Source of the DNA: Actinomycetota bacterium | GTDB lineage: Bacteria > Actinomycetota > CADDZG01 > JAHWKV01 | Assembly (NCBI GenBank): GCA_030447305.1 | Contig: JAUJPC010000003.1 | Location: 186,001 to 250,000 of the forward strand | Direction of reading: 5' to 3' | DNA length: 64,000 nucleotides | Shown here: piece after piece, positions 49,393 through 58,543 of the stretch | How the letters are laid out: the number at the start of each line of letters is the position of its first letter | How positions within the stretch are numbered: the first letter of the stretch is position 1 | Notes under the pieces: model-generated | What the model was told of the DNA's origin: nothing | Database searches by the model: none | Seen by the model: only the letters and a program-made list of their open reading frames with translations | Translations under genes and position numbers: made by a program

Positions 49393-51428
49393 GCCTTCTC
49401 GCTACCGCAGCCGAGCACGGCACCGAGACCGCCGCTTCGGGCGGCGGCGCAATGGAGCTGGCATGGGTTATCCCGGTCATCGCCATGGTTTCCGCCGCAC
49501 TGATATGGGCGATCGGCAAGCGTTTGCCGATGAGAGGGGCCGAGATCGGCGTTGCGGCAATGATCGCGGTCTTCATCGGCGGCCTGCTGGTGTTCTTTGA
49601 CGCCATCGCCCACATCAACGCGGACGCGGAGTGGCACGGGTTCGAGAAAGCCGTGACCTGGATGAACTTCGGGCCGGGCTCGACGGTCGAACTGGGGTAC
49701 ATGGTCGACGGCCTGGCGGCCGTCATGATGGTGATCGTCGGCTTCGTGGCCCTGATGGTGCACATCTACGCCGCCTCTTACATGAAGGGTGAGGTCCGGG
49801 TCACCCACTTCTTCGCAACCCTGTCGCTGTTCACGGGCTCGATGCTCACCGTGGTCCTGGCCAACAACCTGCTGATGATGCTGGTCGGTTGGGAGGGCAT
49901 GGGTCTGTCCTCGTACCTGCTCATCGGGCACTGGTGGGAGAAGCACGAGAACTCGTCGGCGGCGATCAAGGCGTTTCTCACCACCCGCGTCGGGGACATC
50001 GGATTCATGTTCGGCATCTTTGTGCTGTTCTGGGCCGCAGGCAGCTTCAACGTTGCCCACATCAACGAACTGGCTGCTGATGGCGGCATAGCGAGGGGAA
50101 CCCTTACGGTGGCCGCGCTGCTGCTGTTCTGCGGAGCCGTCGGCAAGTCGGCCCAGTTCCCGCTTCACACCTGGCTCCCAGACGCCATGGCCGGTCCTAC
50201 ACCGGTATCGGCACTGATCCACGCCGCCACCATGGTTGTCGCCGGCGTCTATCTGGTGGCCCGGATGTTCCCGGTGTTCGACAACGCTTTCGACGTGGCA
50301 CTCGACGTGGTGGCGGTCATCGGCTCCATAACTACGGTGATAGCGGCACTTCTGGCGCTGGTCCAGCAGGACCTGAAGAGGGTGCTGGCCTACTCGACCA
50401 TCTCCCAGCTGGCTTACATGATCGCCGGGCTGGGCGTGGGGGCGTACACCGCGAGCGTCTTTCACATCTGGACCCACGCCTGGTTCAAGGCGCTGCTGTT
50501 CCTGGCAGCCGGCTCGGTCATCCACGCCGTGCACTCAAACAACATGACCGACATGGGCGGGCTGTTCCGCAAGATGCCGATCACGTCCATCACCTACATC
50601 GTCGGAGGATTGGCGCTGGCCGCCTTCCCGCCCTTCGCCGGCTTCTGGTCTAAGGACGAGCTGGTCGTCGGCGCCTACGAGGCAGCGACTGCCGGCAGCA
50701 GGGCGGGGACTCTCACCTTGGTCGCCATGCTCCTCACCGCATTCCTCACCGCCTGTTACGTGGCCCGCATGCTAGCACTGACCTTCTTCGGCAAGCCGAG
50801 GTACGACCCTGAGCATGTGCACCCCCACGAGAGCCCCAAGCTGATGACGTACCCCCTGATCGCACTGGCGGCACTGGCGGTGGCCGGAGGCTGGGTGGGG
50901 ATCCCAGGAGAAATGAACCAGTTCGGCAGGTGGGTTCACTACGGTGACGAGCACGCCGCCTTCAACCCGATGATCGCAATTCTCTCCACGGGCCTAGCGT
51001 TGGCCGGCTTCGCCGCGGGCTGGGCAATCTTCCGGATGGGCAAGGTCAAGATCGACGTGCGCAAGACGGCGCTGGCACCGTTTTACCGGCTGCTGCTCAA
51101 CAGGTACTACCTGGACGACATCTACTTCAAGGGGATCGTCCGGCCGGTGAGGGACCGCCTCTCCGCGGCCGCTTACTGGATCAACCAGAAGGTCCTCGAC
51201 GGCGCGGTCAACGCGGCCGGCATGGTAGCTGTGGCCTCCGGCAGGTTCGCGTATCGAGATGTCGACCAGGGCCTTATCGACGGACTGGTGAACAACCTGG
51301 CTCGTCTAACCGGCCGTACTGGGGACAAGCTGAAGTTCTGGCAGACCGGCAACATGCAGCGCTACGCCGCGGCCATGTTCCTGGGAGTCGCCACCCTTGT
51401 GGGGGCGTTCGTGTTTTTTCGAATTTAA
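49386..51428 (+). CDS. nuoL: NADH-quinone oxidoreductase subunit L
   Basis: 680 residues, antiporter-like proton pump with about 16 helices and a C-terminal amphipathic lateral helix. Conserved residues include WEGMGLSSYLLIGHWW near 170, FPLHTWLPDAMAGPTPVSALIHAATMV near 255 and the channel Lys regions. Complete family length. Confidence 0.96.
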   Translation: MVSLLATAAEHGTETAASGGGAMELAWVIPVIAMVSAALIWAIGKRLPMRGAEIGVAAMIAVFIGGLLVFFDAIAHINADAEWHGFEKAVTWMNFGPGSTVELGYMVDGLAAVMMVIVGFVALMVHIYAASYMKGEVRVTHFFATLSLFTGSMLTVVLANNLLMMLVGWEGMGLSSYLLIGHWWEKHENSSAAIKAFLTTRVGDIGFMFGIFVLFWAAGSFNVAHINELAADGGIARGTLTVAALLLFCGAVGKSAQFPLHTWLPDAMAGPTPVSALIHAATMVVAGVYLVARMFPVFDNAFDVALDVVAVIGSITTVIAALLALVQQDLKRVLAYSTISQLAYMIAGLGVGAYTASVFHIWTHAWFKALLFLAAGSVIHAVHSNNMTDMGGLFRKMPITSITYIVGGLALAAFPPFAGFWSKDELVVGAYEAATAGSRAGTLTLVAMLLTAFLTACYVARMLALTFFGKPRYDPEHVHPHESPKLMTYPLIALAALAVAGGWVGIPGEMNQFGRWVHYGDEHAAFNPMIAILSTGLALAGFAAGWAIFRMGKVKIDVRKTALAPFYRLLLNRYYLDDIYFKGIVRPVRDRLSAAAYWINQKVLDGAVNAAGMVAVASGRFAYRDVDQGLIDGLVNNLARLTGRTGDKLKFWQTGNMQRYAAAMFLGVATLVGAFVFFRI

Positions 51429-51458
51429 CCGGATGAGCGATGACACGACGGAGGTTCT

Positions 51459-53012
51459 ATGAACTTGGTGGATGAGTGGGGAATCACTCTGGCGGTGTTC
51501 CTGCCCCTGCTCGGGGCGCTGGCGATTGCTTTGACCCCCAAGGGAACCGAAGGGATACAAAAGCTTCTGGCGCTGGGCAGCACGGGAGCTGCCCTGGTGA
51601 TCGGTCTGATGGTCGCCTTCGCCTTCGAGCACGGCGAACCCGGCCTTCAGTTCGAGAAGAATCTGCAGTGGATCCCCTCGATCGACGCCAATTACCATGT
51701 CGGCATCGACGGCATCTCGCTTCCTCTCATCGTCCTCAGCCTGCTCGTCACCTTCCTGTGCATCGTCTACGCCTACCGGCACATTCCCGAGCCGGGCAAC
51801 ACCAAGGCGTTCCTTGCGCTGATCCTGTTGCTGGAGACGGGAATGAACGGCTCGTTTATCGCCCTGGACCTGATCCTGTTCTTCGTTTTCTGGGAGCTGG
51901 TGCTGGTCCCGATGTACTTCCTCATCGGCATCTGGGGCGGCGAGAACCGGCAGTATGCGGCCATCAAGTTCTTCCTGTACACGCTCTTCGGGAGCGTCTT
52001 CATGCTGCTGGGCTTTCTGGCTTTGTACTTCCAATCGGACCCCCACACCTTCGACATGGTCCGGCTGCAGGGGGCCGGAGTCCTCAACCTGCCCATCGGC
52101 CTGGCGAACCTGATCTTCGCCGGACTGGCGCTCGGCTTCGCGGTCAAGGTGCCGATGTGGCCGTTCCACACCTGGCTGCCGGACGCCCATACCCAAGCTC
52201 CGACCATCGGCAGTGTGCTGCTGGCGGCGGTGATGCTGAAGATGGGCACCTACGGGTTCATGAGAATCGCGATTCCGATCCTGCCCGAGCCGGCTCAGGT
52301 GTTCGCTCCGTTGATCGCCATCCTGGCGGCGATCGCCATCGTCTACGGAGCCCTGTGCTGTCTGGCGCAGACAAACCTGAAACGAATGATCGCCTTCTCC
52401 TCCGTGGGCCACATGGGATTCGTCATGCTCGGGATTGCCACCTTGACCCCTGAGGGCTTCAACGCTGCGGTGTTCGGTATGGTGGCCCACGGTGTGGTGA
52501 CCGGGATGCTGTTCTTCCTCGCCGGGTCGATCAAGGAGCGCTACCACTCCTACGAGATGCCGGAACTGGCCGGGATGGGCCTGAAGATCCCCCGGATGGC
52601 GGGTCTGCTGGCCTTTTGTGCCATCGCATCGCTGGGACTGCCCGGACTCGCCGGGTTCTGGGGGGAGGTTATGGCCCTGCTCTCGTCTTACCGGCCGCTC
52701 GAGGGGCTCAATCTCACCGTCTTCCGCTCCGCCATGGTCGTCGGTGGTATCGGCACGGTGCTGACCGCCGGCTACTTCCTGTGGATGCTGCAGCGGGTCA
52801 ACATGGGCAAGGCGTCGGAGGCCTCGCTTAAGCACAGATACGCCGACGTCGAGCGGCTGGAGTATGCGGCCTGGGTCCCGCTTCTGGCTCTGATCCTGGT
52901 GCTCGGCCTCTACCCCCGGCTGATCATGGACACCACCACGAGCTCGGTGACCCGCCTGACCGAGACCGTCGCCGGTGAACGGGCCGAGGTGGCGCAGGCA
53001 GCCGAACGCTGA
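51459..53012 (+). CDS. nuoM: NADH-quinone oxidoreductase subunit M
   Basis: 517 residues, 14 helices. FWELVLVPMYFLIGIWGGENR near 143 and WPFHTWLPDAHTQAPTIGSVLLAAVMLKMGTYG near 230 identify NuoM. Its last base is the first base of nuoN, giving overlap. Confidence 0.96.
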   Translation: MNLVDEWGITLAVFLPLLGALAIALTPKGTEGIQKLLALGSTGAALVIGLMVAFAFEHGEPGLQFEKNLQWIPSIDANYHVGIDGISLPLIVLSLLVTFLCIVYAYRHIPEPGNTKAFLALILLLETGMNGSFIALDLILFFVFWELVLVPMYFLIGIWGGENRQYAAIKFFLYTLFGSVFMLLGFLALYFQSDPHTFDMVRLQGAGVLNLPIGLANLIFAGLALGFAVKVPMWPFHTWLPDAHTQAPTIGSVLLAAVMLKMGTYGFMRIAIPILPEPAQVFAPLIAILAAIAIVYGALCCLAQTNLKRMIAFSSVGHMGFVMLGIATLTPEGFNAAVFGMVAHGVVTGMLFFLAGSIKERYHSYEMPELAGMGLKIPRMAGLLAFCAIASLGLPGLAGFWGEVMALLSSYRPLEGLNLTVFRSAMVVGGIGTVLTAGYFLWMLQRVNMGKASEASLKHRYADVERLEYAAWVPLLALILVLGLYPRLIMDTTTSSVTRLTETVAGERAEVAQAAER

Positions 53013-54460
53013 TGGACGTTAACCTCACCGCGCTACTTCCCGAGATCATCCTGGCCGTGGTGGCCTGCGGCGTGATGACCATCGACCTGTTCCTCCCCAA
53101 GGAGCGCCGGGGTGCGGCTTTTATGTTCTCGGTGGTGGGTGTGCTCGCCACCCTGGTCGCGGTTCTCAACCTCTACGGTCAGAACATCACCACGCTCGGC
53201 GGGATGTTCGTGGTCGACCGCTTTGCGGTGATCTTCAAGATCGTTTTCTGCGTCGCCGCTCTCCTGGTCTTCGCCGTGTCGCACGCCTACCTGAAAGAAG
53301 ACGGCGAGATTCCCCACGGTGAGTACTTCACCATGATGATGTTCGCGCTCCTCGGCATGCTGACCATCGCCTCCAGCCGGGACCTCATCGCCATCTTCGT
53401 CTCGATTGAGATGATCTCTATTCCCTCGTTCGTCCTGGCGGGTATCCGCAAGCACGACATCCGCTCCAACGAGGCGGCGCTAAAGTTCTTCCTGTTCGGC
53501 GTCCTGTCGACCGCCCTGATGCTGTTCGGCATGTCCCTGTTCTACGGAATCGCGGGGGCGACGAATCTGGCCGATATCTCCGAGAACCTCGCCGGGCGAA
53601 CCGACATCGAGGAGGTCTCCCTGCTCGCGATCCTGTTTCTGATCGTCGGTTTCGGGTTCAAGGTCTCCGCCTTTCCGTTCCAGTGGTGGGTGCCCGACAC
53701 CTATGAGGGGGCGCCCATCCCGGTCGCTGCTTTCCTGTCGGTGGCATCGAAAACAGCCGGCTTCGTCGGTCTTTTCCAGGTCATGTTCCTGGCCCTGGGG
53801 AGCCTGGCCGGCACCTGGCGCCCGATGTTCGGCATCATCGGAGTGGTGACCATGACCTTCGGGAACCTGGTTGCTCTCCAGCAGAAGCAGATCGTCCGGC
53901 TGCTCGCGTACTCGTCGATTGCCCAAGCCGGCTACATGCTTGTCCCTCTTGGAGTTGCGAGTGCAACGAACACGGAGTTGAACACCACGATCGTTTTTGC
54001 GGTGGTGGCATACCTTTTGGTGTACGCCTTTATGGAGACCGGCGCATTCGCCTCCGCGACCGCCTTCTCGCGACGGGGCGGCGGTTACATGGTCGACGAC
54101 TACGCGGGAATGTTCGCTCGATCGCCCGTGCTGGCACTGGCGATGAGCGCCTTCTTGCTGTCGCTGGCCGGCATCTTTCCATTTGCCGGCTGGTGGGCCA
54201 AGCTGGTGGTCTTCCAGGCCCTGATCGAAGGCGGCGGCTTATGGTTGGCGATTGCCATGGGCATCAACACCGTGGTGGCGCTGTTCTTTTATTCCGCGGT
54301 GGTGAAGCGCATGTTCTTCGACAGGTCGGAGGTCACCACGGCGGTGACCCTGCCTCCGGTGCTTGCCGGAGCGATTGGCATCGCCGCCTTGGTGGTGGTC
54401 GTCGGTGGGGTGCTGCCGGATCTGTTCGGCAGGCTGGCCCAGAACTCGCACTTCTTCTAA
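53012..54460 (+). CDS. nuoN: NADH-quinone oxidoreductase subunit N
   Basis: 482 residues, 14 helices. SIEMISIPSFVLAGIRKHD near 130, KVSAFPFQWWVPDTYEGAPIPVAAFLSVASK near 223 and ALAMSAFLLSLAGIFPFAGWWAK near 375 identify NuoN. Last gene of the operon; the stop lies 3 bp from the convergent GNAT gene. Confidence 0.96.
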   Translation: MDVNLTALLPEIILAVVACGVMTIDLFLPKERRGAAFMFSVVGVLATLVAVLNLYGQNITTLGGMFVVDRFAVIFKIVFCVAALLVFAVSHAYLKEDGEIPHGEYFTMMMFALLGMLTIASSRDLIAIFVSIEMISIPSFVLAGIRKHDIRSNEAALKFFLFGVLSTALMLFGMSLFYGIAGATNLADISENLAGRTDIEEVSLLAILFLIVGFGFKVSAFPFQWWVPDTYEGAPIPVAAFLSVASKTAGFVGLFQVMFLALGSLAGTWRPMFGIIGVVTMTFGNLVALQQKQIVRLLAYSSIAQAGYMLVPLGVASATNTELNTTIVFAVVAYLLVYAFMETGAFASATAFSRRGGGYMVDDYAGMFARSPVLALAMSAFLLSLAGIFPFAGWWAKLVVFQALIEGGGLWLAIAMGINTVVALFFYSAVVKRMFFDRSEVTTAVTLPPVLAGAIGIAALVVVVGGVLPDLFGRLAQNSHFF

Positions 54461-54463
54461 CCG

Positions 54464-54988
54464 CTACCCGAGGTCCTTGCGGTACAGCCAGTAAGGCTCC
54501 TTGCCCCGCCTGGGCAATCCCTGCTCGCAGCGGAAGCCCATCCGGGTGAGAAGGCCCTGAGCATCGGCCAGGTAACCGGCGACCACCGCTCCCAGCGAGG
54601 CGGCGCCGTGCTGCTCCGCCCGCAGCGTGCACGCCTCCACGAGCGAAGCGGCCACACCGCGCCCGCGGGCCGGCGGAGCCACTGCCAGCAGAGCGATCGA
54701 TGCCCACTCCGCCGGCAGGGGAGTGGTTGAGCGGCCGGGTTGGTGGTATGCGACCGACCCCACCAGGCCCCCATCCGAGCGGACAACAAAGAAGGACGCG
54801 GCCTTTGCCCGCTCACCGATCGAGGTCAGGGTGCGCACCAGATCGGGCCATGCCTCCGGGCCGAGGGCAACTGCGAACTCGCGGTACGCCCACACGTTGA
54901 GGTGGGCGATCGAGATCCGATCTTCCGAAGCAGCGGCTTCGACCGGGAAACTCGAGCTCGGGAGAGGCTTGCTGCCTTCTGGTTCCAC
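54464..54988 (-). CDS. GNAT family N-acetyltransferase
   Basis: 174 residues. The acetyl-CoA loop is LLAVAPPARGRGVAASLVEAC near 95-115, preceded by GGLVGSVAYHQPG. The C-terminus ends GFRCEQGLPRRGKEPYWLYRKDLG, typical of GNATs acting on amines. Substrate unknown. Separated from glnD by 35 bp on the same strand. Confidence 0.85.
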   Translation of the reverse strand: MEPEGSKPLPSSSFPVEAAASEDRISIAHLNVWAYREFAVALGPEAWPDLVRTLTSIGERAKAASFFVVRSDGGLVGSVAYHQPGRSTTPLPAEWASIALLAVAPPARGRGVAASLVEACTLRAEQHGAASLGAVVAGYLADAQGLLTRMGFRCEQGLPRRGKEPYWLYRKDLG

Positions 54989-55023
54989 CCGACCAGCCTA
55001 CCGGTCCTGAATCCCAGGCCGGC

Positions 55024-57318
55024 TCAAGCCTCGAGGCCGTGCAGAACCGCCTTCTCAAGCTCCCGCAAGGTGTAGTCATCGGTGATCTTTTGGCCGTCCC
55101 GGCCCCGGACGTAAAAGGAGTCAACCACCTTGCCACCCATGGTCTGCACCTTGGCGGATCGGATGTCCAGGTCCAGGTCGACCAGGGCTCTGGTGATCCG
55201 GTAGAGAACGCCGATGCCGTCGGCGGCATGGACCTCGACCACCGTGGCGTTCTGCGAAGTGTGGTTGTCGAACCTTACCGAGGCAGCAACCGGTTTGCGG
55301 GTGGTCGGCTTGGCGCGTCCGTACGTACGGGCCCGCTCGGCCACCCGGGCCTGAAGCGCCAGCCCTCCCTCAAGGGCAAGCTTCAGGTCATTGCGGACCC
55401 TCTCCCACGGCGTCACGTCCCGACGGGGGTCGGCGACCTTGAACTGGGACAGTGCCCGGCCGTCGTCGCTCGAGTAGGCGTTGGCCGACAGAACATCCAG
55501 GCCGTGCAGCGCCAGAACGCCGGCCACCCGGCTGAAGGTGCCGGGCCGGTCATCCGCGTAGACGGTGACCACGCCGTTACCCGCCTCAATCATGTCCTGA
55601 TTGCCGGCAAGCTTGCGCAGCTGCTCATCGGTGGGGAACGCGCCGTTGGCGAAGGCATCGGCCGGCGTGCCCCGGAGCACCTTGTCGACCCTGCCGACCA
55701 ACTCGGTCACCAGACTCGCCTTCCACGGGCTCCAAGCGGACGGTCCGGTCGCCAGCGAGTCGGCTTCGGTCAGAGCCCAGAGCAGATGAAGGCGCTCGGG
55801 GGTGACGACAGTGCGGGCCACCGTCTGCAGTGTCCCCGGGTCGTCGAGGTCCCGCCGGGTGGCTGCGTCGGGAAGAAGCAGGTGGTACTTCACCAGCTCG
55901 CCGAAGGTGGCCACATCGCTGGAGGAGAAGCCCATGCGGGTCGTAATCGTCTTGATCAGCTCAGCCCCCACGGTGCTGTGGTCCCCGGGGTATCCCTTTC
56001 CGATGTCGTGCAGCAATGCCGCTACCATGAGCATGTCGACCCGGTTCACCCTGCCCGTAAACTGCGCTGCGTGGGCGGTGGTCTCCAAAAGGTGCCGGTC
56101 GACGGTGAAAAGGTGGTAGGCGTTGTGCTGCGGACGGGCCTGAACCGGCCGCCACTCCGGAAGCATTCGCACCCACAGTCCTCTTTGGTCCAGCGCCTCG
56201 ATCACCCGGATCGCTTGCGGTCCGGTGAGCAGCAGGTCGACCAACAGCTGCCGCATCTCGGCAGGCCACGGCTCCGGGACCGGGGGATTAGACGCCACGA
56301 GCCGCTCCAGAGAGATTCGCTCGATCACCGTGTCCCGGCCGGCCGCGGCGAGGGCGGCCCTCAGCGGAAGCAGCGGATCTGCCCACGGGGCGTCGTCGCC
56401 CAGCTCAACCTCCCCGCCCTTGAGAAGGATCCCCTTCCCGAGGTGCTGAGTCCGACCTGCTACCCGGCTTACCGTCCCTCGCAGGTTCGATCGGATACGC
56501 CGCCAGGCGTCGTCACCGGTCCACGCGATCACCCGAGCGGCCTCGGCTATCCGGAACATCATCGTGTTGGCGTCGCGGTCGCCGAGGGCCTGCGCCACGG
56601 CCGGCTGCTCCTGCAGTGCCAGCACGTTGTTCGGACGACCCGTGAGGCGTTGAAGCTCAACCCGCGCGTCCAAAATGACTGCGTAAGCTCTGGCCATCGT
56701 CTCGGAGTCGTGTTCCAGCAGCACGCGGTGCGACGCCTCGGCCCACCCCAGGGCATGGACGTCTCGGAGTCCGCCCCGGCCTTCCTTAAGATCCGGTTCC
56801 AAGCGGAAGGCCACCTCACCGAACCTGGCGTGGCGTTCCTCGGTCCGGTCGGCAAGCTGGCTCAGCCAGCGCTTGGAGCGGCGTTCCCACTGGGCTCCTG
56901 CCTCGACCGCCAACTGTGCCGATAGGGATGTGTCACCGGCGATGTGGCGGGCGCTCAGAAGTGCAGTGGCGGTGTCGAGGTCCTCGTCGGCCAGGCTGAG
57001 GGCTTCCTTGACCGTCGAGACGCTCTGGCCGAGCTTGAGTCCCTCATCCCAGATCGGATACCAGATTCGGTCGGCAATCGTACGCAGGTCGGGAACCCGA
57101 TAGTGAACCAGCATGACGTCGATGTCGCTGCCCGGGCTCAACTCGGATCGGCCGTACCCGCCGATGGCTACCAGCGCCAGCCCGCGCGGGTGGACCGAGT
57201 CCAGGGCTTTGCTCAATAGCTCGGCCAGCCACGTATCCACCAGATCGCTATGAGCCCGGCACCAAGCGGCCCCCTTCAGCGAGTTGTCGGCAAGGAGAAG
57301 CTGGAGTTTCGACACCAT
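55024..57318 (-). CDS. glnD: PII uridylyltransferase/uridylyl-removing enzyme
   Basis: 764 residues, shorter than the E. coli form. The nucleotidyltransferase site GGYGRSELSPGSDIDVM lies at about 53-69, the HD hydrolase domain has LLHDIGKGYPGDHSTVGAEL near 445, and two C-terminal ACT domains start near 600 (DRPGTFSRVAGVLALHG) and 700 (ADGIGVLYRITRALVDLD). GlnD reads glutamine through the ACT domains and modifies PII, and in actinobacteria PII is often adenylylated by it. It complements the glnR and glnA genes at 7-9 kb. Confidence 0.95.
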   Translation of the reverse strand: MVSKLQLLLADNSLKGAAWCRAHSDLVDTWLAELLSKALDSVHPRGLALVAIGGYGRSELSPGSDIDVMLVHYRVPDLRTIADRIWYPIWDEGLKLGQSVSTVKEALSLADEDLDTATALLSARHIAGDTSLSAQLAVEAGAQWERRSKRWLSQLADRTEERHARFGEVAFRLEPDLKEGRGGLRDVHALGWAEASHRVLLEHDSETMARAYAVILDARVELQRLTGRPNNVLALQEQPAVAQALGDRDANTMMFRIAEAARVIAWTGDDAWRRIRSNLRGTVSRVAGRTQHLGKGILLKGGEVELGDDAPWADPLLPLRAALAAAGRDTVIERISLERLVASNPPVPEPWPAEMRQLLVDLLLTGPQAIRVIEALDQRGLWVRMLPEWRPVQARPQHNAYHLFTVDRHLLETTAHAAQFTGRVNRVDMLMVAALLHDIGKGYPGDHSTVGAELIKTITTRMGFSSSDVATFGELVKYHLLLPDAATRRDLDDPGTLQTVARTVVTPERLHLLWALTEADSLATGPSAWSPWKASLVTELVGRVDKVLRGTPADAFANGAFPTDEQLRKLAGNQDMIEAGNGVVTVYADDRPGTFSRVAGVLALHGLDVLSANAYSSDDGRALSQFKVADPRRDVTPWERVRNDLKLALEGGLALQARVAERARTYGRAKPTTRKPVAASVRFDNHTSQNATVVEVHAADGIGVLYRITRALVDLDLDIRSAKVQTMGGKVVDSFYVRGRDGQKITDDYTLRELEKAVLHGLEA

Positions 57319-57498
57319 CGTCGAAGCGTATTCCGACCGGCCCAGCCAAGATCCTGTTTTCCGGCTGCGGGGCTCAGATTTGACGCGCTTTTAACGGAAC
57401 TTAAGCGGCGCATAACAAACGACAAACCCGATTTTTAGCGTTTTCTAAGCGCCGGAAGGATCCTTAATCGACGGGGCGCAAGTACCCTGGATTAAGGG

Positions 57499-58377
57499 GT
57501 GATGACAGTGAAGAACAACATGAAGACGGTTATCCTGCTGGGCACGCTGGCAGGTCTGATGGTTTGGCTGGGCAACATGATCGCCGGCCGCTCAGGCGCG
57601 ACGATAGGCTTGGTGTTCGCCGCGGTGATGAACCTGGGTGCCTACTGGTTCTCGGACAAGATCGCCCTGAAGATGAGCCGCGCGAGGCCGATCAGCCGGG
57701 CGGAAGCTCCCCAGCTCTACTCCATGGTTTACCGCCTGACGCAGAGGGCCGGGATCCCCATGCCGAGCATTCACATCATCCCGTCGCAGCAGCCGAACGC
57801 CTTTGCCACCGGACGGAACCCTTCGCATGCCGCAGTGGCGGTAACCGAGGGCATCCTTGAGATGCTGAGCCCCTCGGAGTTGGAGGGGGTCCTGGCGCAC
57901 GAGCTGGCGCATGTGCGGAACCGCGACATCCTCATCGCGTCGGTGGCGGCAACCATCGCCGGCGCGATCTCCTTCATTGCCACCATGGCCCGGTGGGGCG
58001 CCATGTTCGGTGGTAGCGATGAGGACAACAATCCTGCGGGCCTGGTCGGCGTTCTCGTGGCCAGCATCGTCGCCCCTCTGGCGGCGATGGTCATGCAGAT
58101 GGCAGTTTCCCGGTCCCGTGAGTTCCAGGCCGATGCGGTCGGTGCCGAGATTGCCGGGCGACCCAACGGGTTGTCGAGCGCTCTTCGCAAGCTTGAGATC
58201 GCCTCCCAACGGGTGCCGATGGCCGTCAATCCTTCAGCGGCCCCCATGTTCATCGTCAACCCGCTACGGGGTCCATTGGCACACGGTGCTGCTCGCCTGT
58301 TCAGCACCCATCCGCCGACCGAGGAGCGGATTCGGAGGCTCGAGGAGATGGCCGGCAGGGCGGGTTACCTAGTCTGA
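57499..58377 (+). CDS. htpX: HtpX family membrane zinc metalloprotease
   Basis: 292 residues from GTG 57499 (ATG 57502 also possible). Two N-terminal helices, then the zinc motif VLAHELAHVRNRD near 132, two more helices, and the third ligand region SREFQADAVGAEI near 200. HtpX degrades misfolded membrane proteins. The upstream 180 bp are AT-richer than the surroundings and contain CGCTT...AAGCG inverted sequence near 57390-57412, possibly stress control. Confidence 0.95.
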   Translation: MMTVKNNMKTVILLGTLAGLMVWLGNMIAGRSGATIGLVFAAVMNLGAYWFSDKIALKMSRARPISRAEAPQLYSMVYRLTQRAGIPMPSIHIIPSQQPNAFATGRNPSHAAVAVTEGILEMLSPSELEGVLAHELAHVRNRDILIASVAATIAGAISFIATMARWGAMFGGSDEDNNPAGLVGVLVASIVAPLAAMVMQMAVSRSREFQADAVGAEIAGRPNGLSSALRKLEIASQRVPMAVNPSAAPMFIVNPLRGPLAHGAARLFSTHPPTEERIRRLEEMAGRAGYLV

Positions 58378-58398
58378 TTCCCGGTAAGTCCAACAAGC

Positions 58399-58420
58399 GG
58401 ACCCCCGAGGTCCCCTTTTT
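58399..58420 (+). terminator. Terminator after htpX
   Basis: Stem GGACC/GGTCC with loop CCCGA, followed by CCTTTTT, 21 bp after the htpX stop. The stem is short but the T-run is clear. Confidence 0.7.
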
Positions 58421-58482
58421 GTTCGTCGTCCCTTCTGGCTTGACTTCGGCTATCCGATTCGCGGTAGGGTTCCCTAGCATTT

Positions 58483-58511
58483 CGGCCGCCGCGGGGATTG
58501 AGCGGCGGCCG
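58483..58511 (+). promoter_or_regulatory. Hairpin in the M23 peptidase leader
   Basis: A perfect 10-bp stem CGGCCGCCGC/GCGGCGGCCG with a 9-nt loop, 32 bp before the peptidase start codon. No T-run follows, so it may act in leader RNA stability or translation instead of termination. Confidence 0.45.
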
Positions 58512-58543
58512 CCTTATGCCCTTATGCCGCTTGGGAGGACCGC

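Noticed and set aside
55039-56925. 628-codon plus-strand open frame
   Set aside because: Antisense to glnD, whose catalytic motifs are clear. High GC content opens many such frames.
58381-58543. c-di-AMP (ydaO-type) riboswitch before the M23 peptidase
   Set aside because: Cell wall hydrolases of actinobacteria often have one, but I do not see its conserved blocks; only a simple 10-bp hairpin is present.
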